From an uncultured Methanoregula sp. (GTDB lineage: Archaea > Halobacteriota > Methanomicrobia > Methanomicrobiales > Methanospirillaceae): a stretch of 64,000 nt of DNA. This document shows, one piece after another, positions 43,068 through 51,218 of this stretch. How positions within the stretch are numbered: the stretch's first letter is position 1; every line of letters starts with the position of its first letter. The notes beneath the pieces were generated by a model that ran no database searches, was not told the origin of the DNA, and saw nothing but the letters and a program-made list of their open reading frames with translations. The position numbers and the translations under genes are program-made. The DNA lies in the NCBI RefSeq assembly GCF_963662735.1, contig NZ_OY759744.1, forward strand, positions 1,778,153-1,842,152. The letters run 5' to 3'.

Positions 43068-44963
43068 ATGCAAGAGAGCGCGGATTTGAAACACGAAGTC
43101 AAGTACTATACGCCTGATCCTTCCTACCGCACCAACAGCTGGATGGGGGATTACAGCTGGGCCTACAATGAGTTCCTCAAAGACCCCGAGGCGTTCTGGG
43201 CGAAAATTGCAAAAAAACTCCACTGGTTTTCCGAGTGGGATAAAGTACGGGAATGGAATTATCCCTATGCGAAATGGTTCATCAATGGCAAGACCAACAT
43301 AACGTTCAACTGTCTTGACCGTCATGTCCAGGGGAAAAACCGGAACAAAGTCGCACTCATCTGGAAGGGTGAGACCGATGATGAAGAGCGGGTCTACACG
43401 TACCGCCAGCTCCTCCGCGATGTGAACCGGTTTGCAAACGGTCTCAAGGAACTGGGTGTAACGAAAGGTGATCGCGTCTGTATCTATATGCCGGTGATCC
43501 CGGAACAGGTCATTGCCATGCTCGCATGCACCCGCATCGGGGCAGTCCACAGCGTAGTATTCGGAGGGTACGGCGCCGCCGCACTCAACCAGCGGATTGT
43601 CGGGGCTGGTGCCAAAGTTGTTATCACCGCGGATATGGCCGTACGCCGTGGCAAGTCCATCCCGCTCAAACATGTGATTGAAGAAGCGATCATCCATGCA
43701 CCAACGGTTGAACACCTCATTGTCCTGCGCCGGGAGCTTGGACGTCCGGTTGAGATCCACAGCGAGATGGAGATGGATTTTTATGAAGTAGTCAAGGATG
43801 CTTCTGCTGACTGCCCGGCAGAAGTGATGGATTCCGAAGACCCCATGTTCATCCTCTATACGAGCGGGACAACGGGAGCTCCCAAAGGGATTGTCCATAC
43901 ATGCGGCGGGTACATGGTCGGGGTCTATTACACTACCAAATATATTTTCGACTTAAAGGAGAGCGATGTGTACTGGTGTACGGCAGACCCGGGTTGGATC
44001 ACCGGGCACTCCTACGTGGTCTACGGTCCCCTCCTTGTCGGAGGAACGGTGCTCATCTCTGAAAACACCCCGGATTATCCGGATCCCGGCATCTGGTGGA
44101 AGATGGTTGAGGAATATGGTGTAAGCATCCTCTACACCGCCCCGACCGCCATCCGGATGTTCATGAAACTGGGCCGCGAGTGGCCGGACAAGTATAACCT
44201 CAGTTCCCTGCGCATTCTTGGATCGGTGGGAGAGCCCTTAAACCCCGAGGCCTTCGAGTGGTTTTACGATGTGATCGGTAAGAGTAAGTGCCCGATTGTC
44301 GATACCTGGTGGCAGACCGAAACCGGTATGCACATGATCACAACCGTTCTTGGCGAACCGATGCGCCCGGGTTTTGCCGGGAAATCCATACCCGGCGTTG
44401 TGGCGGATGTGGTTGACAAGGATGGGAAAAGCGTCGAGCCCGGGAAAAGCGGCCTGCTTGTAATAAAAGAACCCTGGCCATCCATGATGCGAACCGTGTA
44501 CAATGATGATGCCAGGTACCGCAAATACTGGGAGACAATTCCCGGCTGCTACACGGTTGGCGACCTGGCTATAAAGGCAACTGATGGGAATATCATGGTG
44601 ATCGGCCGGTCAGACGACCTGATCGTGGTTGCCGGGCACAATATCGGTACTGCCGAGGTGGAAAGTGCGCTCGTGTCCCACAAGGCCGTTGCTGAAGCGG
44701 CCGTGATCGGAAAGCCGGATCATCTCAAAGGAAATACCATCAAGGCATTTGTCACGCTGCGGATGGGGCACACCCCCAGTGACCGGCTGAAAAATGAGCT
44801 TACCTACCATGTGCGGATCACCCTCGGGCCCATAGCAATGCCCTCAGAGATCGAGTTTGTGGATTCACTGCCCAAGACCCGGAGCGGTAAGATTGTCCGG
44901 CGGGTACTTAAGGCAAAAGAGATGGGGATGGACCCCGGTGATGTCTCGACCCTGGAAGAATAA
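43068..44963 (+). CDS. acs: acetyl-CoA synthetase, AMP-forming
   Basis: A 631-residue ligase that activates acetate to acetyl-CoA with ATP to AMP + PPi. Motif A3 is FILYTSGTTGAPKGIVHT, A5 is VDTWWQTETGMHM, the A7 region is YTVGDLAIKATDGNIMVIGR, and the acetylatable Lys motif is LPKTRSGKIVRR near the C-terminus. The N-terminal ACAS domain (WMGDYSWAYNEFLKDPEAFW) fits. aggag lies six bases before ATG 43068. In CO2-reducing methanogens this enzyme lets acetate serve as carbon source. Divergent from the ADP-forming enzyme. Confidence 0.95.
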   Translation: MQESADLKHEVKYYTPDPSYRTNSWMGDYSWAYNEFLKDPEAFWAKIAKKLHWFSEWDKVREWNYPYAKWFINGKTNITFNCLDRHVQGKNRNKVALIWKGETDDEERVYTYRQLLRDVNRFANGLKELGVTKGDRVCIYMPVIPEQVIAMLACTRIGAVHSVVFGGYGAAALNQRIVGAGAKVVITADMAVRRGKSIPLKHVIEEAIIHAPTVEHLIVLRRELGRPVEIHSEMEMDFYEVVKDASADCPAEVMDSEDPMFILYTSGTTGAPKGIVHTCGGYMVGVYYTTKYIFDLKESDVYWCTADPGWITGHSYVVYGPLLVGGTVLISENTPDYPDPGIWWKMVEEYGVSILYTAPTAIRMFMKLGREWPDKYNLSSLRILGSVGEPLNPEAFEWFYDVIGKSKCPIVDTWWQTETGMHMITTVLGEPMRPGFAGKSIPGVVADVVDKDGKSVEPGKSGLLVIKEPWPSMMRTVYNDDARYRKYWETIPGCYTVGDLAIKATDGNIMVIGRSDDLIVVAGHNIGTAEVESALVSHKAVAEAAVIGKPDHLKGNTIKAFVTLRMGHTPSDRLKNELTYHVRITLGPIAMPSEIEFVDSLPKTRSGKIVRRVLKAKEMGMDPGDVSTLEE

Positions 44964-44985
44964 ATCTTCCCGGGATCAAGACCTA

Positions 44986-44998
44986 TCTTTTTAAATAC
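44986..44998 (+). promoter_or_regulatory. TATA box of the first TBP gene
   Basis: ctttttaaatac centred about 28 bases before ATG 45020, so the transcript probably starts within a few bases of the ATG and is leaderless. A second TATA-like tttataaata overlaps the start codon (45011-45020). Confidence 0.5.
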
Positions 44999-45019
44999 TG
45001 TTTTGTGGCATTTATAAAT

Positions 45020-45580
45020 ATGAAGGTCAGACCAGAGGACTCCCTCAAGATCGAAAATATCGTTGCCTCCGCAAAGGTAACGGATTATCTGGATCTACCC
45101 GCACTCGCATCCCAGATCGAGGGTGCCGAATACAACAAGAAGCGGTTCCCGGGCGTGGTTCTCCGGATGCAGGATCCGAAGATCGCTGCCCTTGTCTTTG
45201 GATCCGGCAAGGTTGTATTAACCGGTGCCAAAAGCATTGACAATGTGGGCAGGGGACTCAATATCCTCGCCGGGCTGCTGCGCAAACAGGGTATCGATAT
45301 TCCGAAAAAACTGGATTTTAAGATTCAGAATATTGTCACATCTGCGGACCTTGCCACTGCCATTAATCTCAATAAAATTGCCGTCGGTTTCAACCTCGAC
45401 AAGATCGAGTATGAACCTGAACAGTTTCCTGGACTCGTATATCGTCTTGACGATCCGAAGGTTGTTGTCCTGCTCTTTGGTTCCGGCAAGCTTATCATCA
45501 CCGGTGGCAAAGTGCCGGAGGACGCGAAGAGGGCCGTTGTCAAGATCCTGTCCGACTTAAGAAGTCTCGGGCTTATATAA
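45020..45580 (+). CDS. tbp: TATA-box-binding protein, copy 1
   Basis: A 186-residue archaeal TBP, the basal factor that binds TATA boxes and recruits TFB and RNA polymerase. The two pseudo-symmetric saddle repeats are plain: SLKIENIVASAKVTDYLDLP to FGSGKVVLTGAKS, and DFKIQNIVTSADLATAINLN to FGSGKLIITGGKV. FPG-V/L-V-x-R in each half holds the Phe residues that kink DNA. The start at ATG 45020 gives the usual length. The next gene is a second TBP of the same length, and the two share an identical first 87 bases. The tail is short (RSLGLI). Confidence 0.93.
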   Translation: MKVRPEDSLKIENIVASAKVTDYLDLPALASQIEGAEYNKKRFPGVVLRMQDPKIAALVFGSGKVVLTGAKSIDNVGRGLNILAGLLRKQGIDIPKKLDFKIQNIVTSADLATAINLNKIAVGFNLDKIEYEPEQFPGLVYRLDDPKVVVLLFGSGKLIITGGKVPEDAKRAVVKILSDLRSLGLI

Positions 45581-45636
45581 TTCTTCCAGTCTATCACCCG
45601 TTTCTTTTTTTCCGTTTGGTTTTTATATGCCCCCTT

Positions 45637-45747
45637 CCTTTCCTTATATATACTAATTAACGGGGATTTTGAAAAACCGACATGGGAGAAAAACCCTGTG
45701 GCTTCAGAAACCCACTTAATCCCCGTAACTTGTAGGTGATACTGTTT
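45637..45747 (+). promoter_or_regulatory. promoter and possible structured leader of the second TBP gene
   Basis: cttatatatac (about 45643-45653) is a strong TATA element; transcription would start near 45672. Arms acggggatt (45660-45668) and aatccccgt (45718-45726) are perfect inverted repeats 49 bases apart, enclosing gggagaaaaaccc. The stem may lie at the edge of the leader, or act as a DNA site near the start point. Confidence 0.45.
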
Positions 45748-46308
45748 ATGAAGGTCAGACCAGAGGACTCCCTCAAGATCGAAAATATCGTTGCCTCCGC
45801 AAAGGTAACGGATTATCTGGATCTACCCGCACTCTCATCCCAGATTGAGGGTGCTGAATACAACAAGAAGCGGTTCCCCGGTGTCGTTCTCCGCATGCAG
45901 GATCCCAAGATTGCGGCCCTCGTTTTTGGTTCCGGTAAAGTGGTACTAACCGGCGCCAAGAGTATCGACAGTCTGAGCAAGGGCCTCAACATCCTTGGTG
46001 GGCTCCTGCGAAAGCAGGGGATTGATATCCCGAAAAAACTGGATTACAAGATCCAGAATATTGTGACTTCTGCCGATCTTGCCACCCCTATCAATCTCAA
46101 CAAGATTGCGGTCGGGTTTAACCTGGACCGGATTGAATATGAACCTGAACAGTTCCCCGGTCTCGTATACCGGCTCGATGTTCCGAAAGTTGTCGTGCTC
46201 CTCTTTGGATCGGGCAAACTGATCATCACGGGAGGCAAAGAACCTGATGATGCAAAGAAAGCGGTAGTCAAGATCCTGTCCGATCTCAGGAGCCTTGGAC
46301 TTATCTGA
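45748..46308 (+). CDS. tbp: TATA-box-binding protein, copy 2
   Basis: A 186-residue second TBP directly after the first, the product of a tandem duplication. The protein differs from copy 1 at a small number of positions (for example SLSKGLNILGG for NVGRGLNILAG, DYKIQ for DFKIQ, TPINLN for TAINLN, KEPDDAKKA for KVPEDAKRA). All the DNA-contacting Phe and FPG motifs are kept, so it should be functional. It has its own TATA box and a longer leader, so the two copies may be expressed under different conditions. A taggtg site lies about ten bases before its ATG. Confidence 0.93.
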   Translation: MKVRPEDSLKIENIVASAKVTDYLDLPALSSQIEGAEYNKKRFPGVVLRMQDPKIAALVFGSGKVVLTGAKSIDSLSKGLNILGGLLRKQGIDIPKKLDYKIQNIVTSADLATPINLNKIAVGFNLDRIEYEPEQFPGLVYRLDVPKVVVLLFGSGKLIITGGKEPDDAKKAVVKILSDLRSLGLI

Positions 46309-46488
46309 TCTCTTTCTCTTTCCTGGATAGCGGATTCATATCCGCCTGCCAATTCTTCCATCTTCTTCCCCCAAAGAAAATTTAATATTTAAATTCTGCT
46401 GTCATTGCCTGCCAATAAGAGTGCCTATATATCATTAATTTGATAAATATACGAGTAAGGTTCAGTGGAAATAAAGTGGATGTGACGC

Positions 46489-46863
46489 ATGAGAACTGAA
46501 AACGTGATGTATTTTACCGAAAAAGAAGAGGAGTTTGCAAACCTCCTCATCGAGATTGGGACAAAGCGCAATGTTGCAAAGGTCCTGGTATTCCTGGCAA
46601 ACACCCCCGAGGCAACTTCCCGTGCTATTGAACGTGGAACCGATCTCCGCCAGCCGGAAGTCAGTATCGCAATGCGCTACCTGATTGAACAGAGCTGGAT
46701 CACCAGCCGCGAGAGCAAGGCTGAAAGCAAGGGTCGCCCGGTCAAGATCTACGAACTTGCAAAACCGATCCATGAGATCATGGACAGCATCGAGAAAGAA
46801 AAGAAGAAAGAGGCGACAAACCAGCTCGCCCTTGTCCAGAAATTACGGGATTATATCCGCTGA
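46489..46863 (+). CDS. winged-helix transcription regulator, ArsR/TrmB-like
   Basis: A 124-residue protein. The winged helix lies at about 25-90: GTKRNVAKVLVFLANTPEAT, SRAIERGTDLRQPEVSIAMR and YLIEQSWITSRESKAESKGR, followed by a long helix for dimerisation (PIHEIMDSIEKEKKKEATNQ). It follows the TBP pair in the same direction with its own AT-rich upstream region. The 3' end overlaps the convergent rpiA by 21 bases. Regulated genes unknown; its own tbp neighbours are a candidate. Confidence 0.75.
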   Translation: MRTENVMYFTEKEEEFANLLIEIGTKRNVAKVLVFLANTPEATSRAIERGTDLRQPEVSIAMRYLIEQSWITSRESKAESKGRPVKIYELAKPIHEIMDSIEKEKKKEATNQLALVQKLRDYIR

Positions 46864-47556
46864 TGTAATTATCCTGCACTTTTTTTCGCTTCCGACAATA
46901 ACGGTCGTTTTATCCATAAAATTACAGAAGAGCCCGCTTTCAACTACTCCCGGGATATCGGCGATAGCCATTTCAAGCGCTCTCGGATCTGAAATCTCAG
47001 AGAACTTACAGTCGACAATAAAATTCCCGTTATCTGAAATGACCGGGCCGTCCTTTTTAACGGCTTCGCGGATAGCCGGTATGCACCCGAGTGCCCGGAG
47101 CTGGTTCATGACCGATCGCACTGCAAACGGGAGCACTTCAACCGGAACCGGGGCACTGAGGCGTTTTACAACCTTCTGTTCATCAACCACGACAATGAAC
47201 TGCAGTGCTGCCGCTGCTACGCACTTTTCCCGGGTATGGGCTGCTCCCCGCCCCTTTATCAGGTAAAGCCGGGGATCCACTTCATCAGCCCCGTCAACAG
47301 CGATATCGATTACCGGGTGATCATCGAGTGTTGTCAGCGGTATCCCATATTCGCGGGCCCTTATGGCCGTCTGATACGATGTTGGTATGCCGGAAACCCT
47401 GATCCCCTCCCGGATCCGGACAGATAACCGTTCGATCATGTAATAAACGGTCGAGCCGGTGCCAAGACCGACCACCATGCCGTCTTCCACCATATCGGCT
47501 GCCGCATATCCGGCCATCTGCTTGGCAGACGCGAGTTTTTGTACCTTTTCGTCCAT
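46843..47556 (-). CDS. rpiA: ribose-5-phosphate isomerase A
   Basis: A 237-residue enzyme converting ribose 5-phosphate and ribulose 5-phosphate. Motifs: VVGLGTGSTVYYMIERL (phosphate loop), DIAVDGADEVDPRLYLIKGR (catalytic Asp), and GRGAAHTREKCVAAAA; the C-terminal ISDNGNFIVDCKF is also typical. ATG 47556 was taken, one codon after an in-frame TTG. It supplies ribose for nucleotides in an organism without an oxidative pentose pathway. Confidence 0.95.
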   Translation of the reverse strand: MDEKVQKLASAKQMAGYAAADMVEDGMVVGLGTGSTVYYMIERLSVRIREGIRVSGIPTSYQTAIRAREYGIPLTTLDDHPVIDIAVDGADEVDPRLYLIKGRGAAHTREKCVAAAALQFIVVVDEQKVVKRLSAPVPVEVLPFAVRSVMNQLRALGCIPAIREAVKKDGPVISDNGNFIVDCKFSEISDPRALEMAIADIPGVVESGLFCNFMDKTTVIVGSEKKCRIITSADIIP

Positions 47557-47624
47557 CAAAGTGATACTAATCAGTGCCCGGATAATTAAAAGTGGTGATA
47601 TGGATGCGGAAAAATTCCGCGCTG

Positions 47625-48413
47625 TTAATCGATAAAGATCTTCTTGATCTCATCGTGAGCTTCATGTGCCGTGCAATCAAGGGTTATTGGCGAGATAGAT
47701 ACATTGCCTTTTCTCACCGAGTGAACATCTGTTCCTTCTTCAGCATCCTCATAGAGTGGTCCGTTGATCCAGAAGTAGGGCCGGCCGCGGGGATCGAGTC
47801 GCTTCTCAACACCGGTATGGAAGAGTTTGCGGGCAAGCCTTGTCACTTCATATCCCCCTGTGACTGCTGACGGGATGTTGACATTGATTACATCCGCATG
47901 CGGGCAGAACCCCTGTGTGAGCACCCGTGAGACAACATCCCGAACGATCTTTTTTGCTGAATCGAAACTCTGGGCATTCGTACTCGGGTCATCGAACTTG
48001 TCTCCCTGGTCTTCGACCTGGAGCGAGAACGCAATACCCTTGACACCCTGGTTTGATGCCTCGAGAGCTGCTCCGATGGTGCCAGAGGTCATGACGGATT
48101 CAAAAGAGAGGTTTTCCCCGATATTGATCCCGCTGACAACAAGAGTCGGGTTGAGTTTGAGTGCATAGAGGCCAATGATCACGGCATCGGTAGGCTTCCC
48201 TGCTACAGACCAAGCCCGTTCACCGTTTATCGTGATCATGTTTGCCCGCAGGGGCTCAAAGATTGAGATCGATCTGCCGACCGCGCTCTGCTGGGTTGCC
48301 GGGGCAACCACCGTTACATCCGCAATGGGCCTGAGCGCTTCATACGCGGCCCAGAGTCCGATAGAACTCACGCCGTCATCATTGGTTAGCAGGATCGAGG
48401 GTCTCATGTTCAT
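47625..48413 (-). CDS. surE: 5'/3'-nucleotidase SurE
   Basis: A 262-residue metal-dependent nucleoside monophosphatase. N-terminal SILLTNDDGVSSIGLWAAYE gives the Asp-Asp metal site. PATQQSAVGRSI and VVSGINIGENLSFESVMTSG follow, with the usual TIGAALEA helix and HADVINVNIPS. Acts in nucleotide recycling and stationary-phase survival. Start taken at 48413; the ATG two codons later is equally possible. The gene lies between rpiA (same strand) and mfnD (divergent). Confidence 0.93.
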   Translation of the reverse strand: MNMRPSILLTNDDGVSSIGLWAAYEALRPIADVTVVAPATQQSAVGRSISIFEPLRANMITINGERAWSVAGKPTDAVIIGLYALKLNPTLVVSGINIGENLSFESVMTSGTIGAALEASNQGVKGIAFSLQVEDQGDKFDDPSTNAQSFDSAKKIVRDVVSRVLTQGFCPHADVINVNIPSAVTGGYEVTRLARKLFHTGVEKRLDPRGRPYFWINGPLYEDAEEGTDVHSVRKGNVSISPITLDCTAHEAHDEIKKIFID

Positions 48414-48491
48414 CTTGTATATGCTTGCCGCCCCACAAATAGTTCACCGATCGGATAGGGTAATTTTCTAAAAGAGTACACGTGTAAATAG

Positions 48492-49379
48492 ATGAAAGTC
48501 CTGCTCGCCGAATACACTTCCGCCAACGACCCCGCTCTCGCACATGAGGGTATGGCAATGCTCGATGTGGTGAAATCCAGTTTCGAGCGCTGCGGGTATG
48601 AGATCGTTCTCTGCGGTCCGGGCGATTTTGCTGCCGAGATCGAACGGCTCGCCCCGACCTGCGACATGGGTCTTGTGATTGCTCCCGATAATCTTCTTTC
48701 CCGGTTCACGATGATCCTTGAGCAGCATACTCACAATCTCGGCTGCGGGTTTATGACCATAGCACTCTGTGCCAATAAAGTTCAGACCTCAAAGATCCTT
48801 GCCGGGCACGGCATACCTGTTCCCGGGGAACCGGGAGCCGGAAAACGGGTAGTAAAACCTGTGAAAGGCTGCGGGTCACAGGGAGTCCGGCTTACGGATG
48901 ACGATCCTGGTGAAGGTGAATTTGCTGAACGGTATATTGAGGGTGAAAACTTCTCTGTAAGTATCGTCCCGAACCGGGTCATAGGTGATGCCTGCCTCTA
49001 TTTCAAAGGTAATCCCCCGGTTGTGCTGGCGGTGAACCGGCAGTTTATCGAACTGAACGCAGATGGATCGTTCCACTATCTTGGCGGAGAGACGCCGGTT
49101 CATCCCGCCCGGGAAATGGAAATTGTCAATACTGCACGGAAGGCCGTCGAGGTCCTTGGTTGCCAGGGATACTGCGGAGTGGATGTTGTGGTCGCTGACA
49201 AGGTTTATGTTGTGGATGTCAACCCCCGGATAACGACAAGCTTAGTCGGAATCGTGTCCTGCATGAAGGAAGAGATAGCCGATCTCCTGGTTGCAGCCTC
49301 TAAGGGTGAGGGCCCGGCTGAGGTCCATCTTGAGGGTCAGGCCCGGTATGACACGTCTGGCAAGGTAACAAAGGTATGA
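48492..49379 (+). CDS. mfnD: tyramine-L-glutamate ligase MfnD
   Basis: A 295-residue ATP-grasp ligase that joins glutamate to tyramine in methanofuran synthesis. Marks: MKVLLAEYTSANDPALAHEG, the CGFMTIALCANKVQTSKIL nucleotide region, GKRVVKPVKGCGSQGVRLTD, EFAERYIEGENFSVSIV, and the metal-binding VVDVNPRITTSLVG. The stop overlaps the next gene (ATGA), which is MfnF-like. Methanofuran is the CO2-accepting C1 carrier, which ties this pair to methanogenesis. Confidence 0.9.
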   Translation: MKVLLAEYTSANDPALAHEGMAMLDVVKSSFERCGYEIVLCGPGDFAAEIERLAPTCDMGLVIAPDNLLSRFTMILEQHTHNLGCGFMTIALCANKVQTSKILAGHGIPVPGEPGAGKRVVKPVKGCGSQGVRLTDDDPGEGEFAERYIEGENFSVSIVPNRVIGDACLYFKGNPPVVLAVNRQFIELNADGSFHYLGGETPVHPAREMEIVNTARKAVEVLGCQGYCGVDVVVADKVYVVDVNPRITTSLVGIVSCMKEEIADLLVAASKGEGPAEVHLEGQARYDTSGKVTKV

Positions 49380-50329
49380 TCGGGATCGATATTGGCGGGG
49401 CGAACCTGAAAGTTGTGGATGAGGATGGCGTCCATATTCATTACTGCCCGCTCTGGGAGAATGCTCCCATCACCCGGATGCTGGAACCGTATGTGCGGGA
49501 CCGTAATGACCCCGCTGCAGTTGTAATGAGCGGGGAACTTGCCGACTGTTTTGATAATAAGATGCAGGGAATCTCTTTCATTGTCGAGGCAGTCCAAAAA
49601 GCATTTCCCGCTGCCCGGTTTTATGGTATGGATGCCCGGTTTCATGACAGGGTCGTCCCGCAGCTGGCTGCAGCCAACTGGCTGGCGTCTGCGGATTATC
49701 TCAGAACTACCTATCCCGATGCAGTTCTGCTCGATATCGGCAGTACGACTGCGGATATCATCCCGCTCAGCCAATTTGACCGGCTCCTGGGCCTTACCGA
49801 TCTCATGCGACTCCGGGCCGGTTATCTCATGTATACCGGGATGCTCCGGACCAATATCGCAACCCTGCTCCGATCAGTTGATCCCGGTGGTATCCCCACT
49901 CCTGTCAGCACGGAATTTTTTGCCATCAGCGCTGATGCCCATCTCGTTCTGGGTCACATCGATTCCTCACTGTACACGTGCGACACACCGGACCGGAAAG
50001 AGAAAACCCCGGATGCGTCCCTTCGCCGTCTCGCCCGGGTTGTCTGTGCTGATCTCGATGAGATTGGTAATGATGGAGCGCTCCGGATTGCAGCACAATT
50101 CTGGGACTACCAGAGAGACCTGATCTGCGAACAGGTACGGAACATTGTTGCCGGGTCCGGGGCGGAACGGGTCATCGTGGCCGGGATCGGAGCCCCTCTC
50201 TTTGCAAAGGAACTTGGCGCGATTGATCTCATGCAAGAGCTCGGGCCCGTTGCTGATGCATTACCGGCTTATGCGGTCAGGGAACTGGCCTTATCCGGAA
50301 GAATCCGTGACGGGAATTCCGGACTGTGA
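49376..50329 (+). CDS. mfnF: MfnF-type methanofuran biosynthesis protein (H4MPT-linked C1 transfer family)
   Basis: A 317-residue protein of the ASKHA/hydantoinase-related fold: MIGIDIGGANLKVVDEDG (phosphate 1 loop), VLLDIGSTTADIIPLS (phosphate 2), and VIVAGIGAPLFAKE near the end. The family condenses the aminomethylfuran phosphate with the tyramine-glutamate unit in methanofuran synthesis. Four-base overlap with mfnD indicates coupling. Identified by motif order and context. Confidence 0.85.
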   Translation: MIGIDIGGANLKVVDEDGVHIHYCPLWENAPITRMLEPYVRDRNDPAAVVMSGELADCFDNKMQGISFIVEAVQKAFPAARFYGMDARFHDRVVPQLAAANWLASADYLRTTYPDAVLLDIGSTTADIIPLSQFDRLLGLTDLMRLRAGYLMYTGMLRTNIATLLRSVDPGGIPTPVSTEFFAISADAHLVLGHIDSSLYTCDTPDRKEKTPDASLRRLARVVCADLDEIGNDGALRIAAQFWDYQRDLICEQVRNIVAGSGAERVIVAGIGAPLFAKELGAIDLMQELGPVADALPAYAVRELALSGRIRDGNSGL

Positions 50330-50339
50330 GGGGATCCGC

Positions 50340-50591
50340 ATGGATTCATGGAAACTCAGTATCGTCCTGTTCGCTAGCTCGGTTGCTCTGACGGCGGTAT
50401 TATGGATGATCGGCCTACCGTTCTTCTTTTTCTTCCTCTTTTTCCCGATCATCCCGTTCCTGCACCGGAAGAGAACGGTGCTGCGCTGCCCGGTATGCGG
50501 ATGGGAAACCACAGGCAGCGAGCGCTTCTGCCCCTTCGATGCAACTCCCCTCCGGAGTGCGGGCCGCGAGAGTGGAGAGGGTAAGAATTGA
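50340..50591 (+). CDS. small membrane protein with C-terminal zinc ribbon
   Basis: An 83-residue protein. gagggg lies five to ten bases before ATG 50340, just after mfnF. Two hydrophobic stretches (LSIVLFASSVALTAVLWMIG, LPFFFFFLFFPIIPFL) are followed by a zinc-ribbon-like CPVCGWETTGSERFCPFD. Its last 177 bases run antisense to the 3' end of the gene on the other strand. Good composition and ribosome site make it likely real. Confidence 0.65.
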   Translation: MDSWKLSIVLFASSVALTAVLWMIGLPFFFFFLFFPIIPFLHRKRTVLRCPVCGWETTGSERFCPFDATPLRSAGRESGEGKN

Positions 50592-51035
50592 AAGGGGGAG
50601 ATGCATCCCGAATATGTCCGTTGTCGGGATTTCCGGTATCGCCCGGTCCTTGTAATTTCTCCAGCTGGTGCGATCTATACGAATACCCATAGCTGCAATG
50701 ATGCGTGCTGCCTGACTCTGCGGCATCGTGGCTGAGAGCGTTGTATAGAGATCGATGATAAGTGAACCAATCCGGGTGTCCGGGTAGAATGGCTCGTCAG
50801 CATTGCAGGGCTGGTTGCAGGTACGGCAGGTGAAGCGTTTGACCCGGACCGTGATGGTTCGCGCATTGCCGGCCTCCAGGAGTACAGCGAATTTTCTCTC
50901 ACGGGTGTCATAGCCGATAACCCGGCCTCCACAGAGGGGGCACTGCGCCAGCTGATCGAACTCCACACCATCAAAGGCACAGACTGCGGTCTGGACGATA
51001 TCTGTGATCATAGGTGCGATGCGGGGCGGTCGCAT
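50415..51035 (-). CDS. zinc-binding protein, possibly transposase-derived
   Basis: A 206-residue protein. The N-terminal part has two zinc pairs (AQCPLCGGRVIGYDTRERKF, FTCRTCNQPCNADEPFYPDT) and then a helical block (LSATMPQSQAARIIAAMGIR, IDRTSWRNYKDRAI). This layout resembles the zinc-ribbon plus helix-turn-helix start of some transposases, but no catalytic DDE domain follows, so a domesticated or truncated form is a guess. The last 60 residues, antisense to the small membrane protein gene, are of low-confidence composition (RDDREKEEEKEER). Confidence 0.5.
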   Translation of the reverse strand: MRPPRIAPMITDIVQTAVCAFDGVEFDQLAQCPLCGGRVIGYDTRERKFAVLLEAGNARTITVRVKRFTCRTCNQPCNADEPFYPDTRIGSLIIDLYTTLSATMPQSQAARIIAAMGIRIDRTSWRNYKDRAIPEIPTTDIFGMHLPLSILTLSTLAARTPEGSCIEGAEALAACGFPSAYRAAQHRSLPVQERDDREKEEEKEER

Positions 51036-51107
51036 GATCCTTTATTTCACCTCGGCCGACAACCTATGCTGTGCACTAATGCCGCGCGCTTTGTGGTTGT
51101 CCTGACA

Positions 51108-51146
51108 TGTCTTTATAAATGGTCCTATAAATACCCACTTATAATC
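51108..51146 (+). promoter_or_regulatory. triple TATA-like promoter of fdhA1B1
   Basis: Three TATA-like boxes in a row: ctttataaat (51112-51121), cctataaata (51125-51134) and cacttataat (51137-51146). The transcript leader would be about 50-80 bases, containing gaggtt six bases before ATG 51219. Several boxes suggest more than one start point. Confidence 0.5.
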
Positions 51147-51218
51147 ATCAAAAAACCGGAATAAATCCCTCTCCTTTAATAATGTCTTTTTTCAACTCTT
51201 TTTGTTCGAGGTTAGAAC

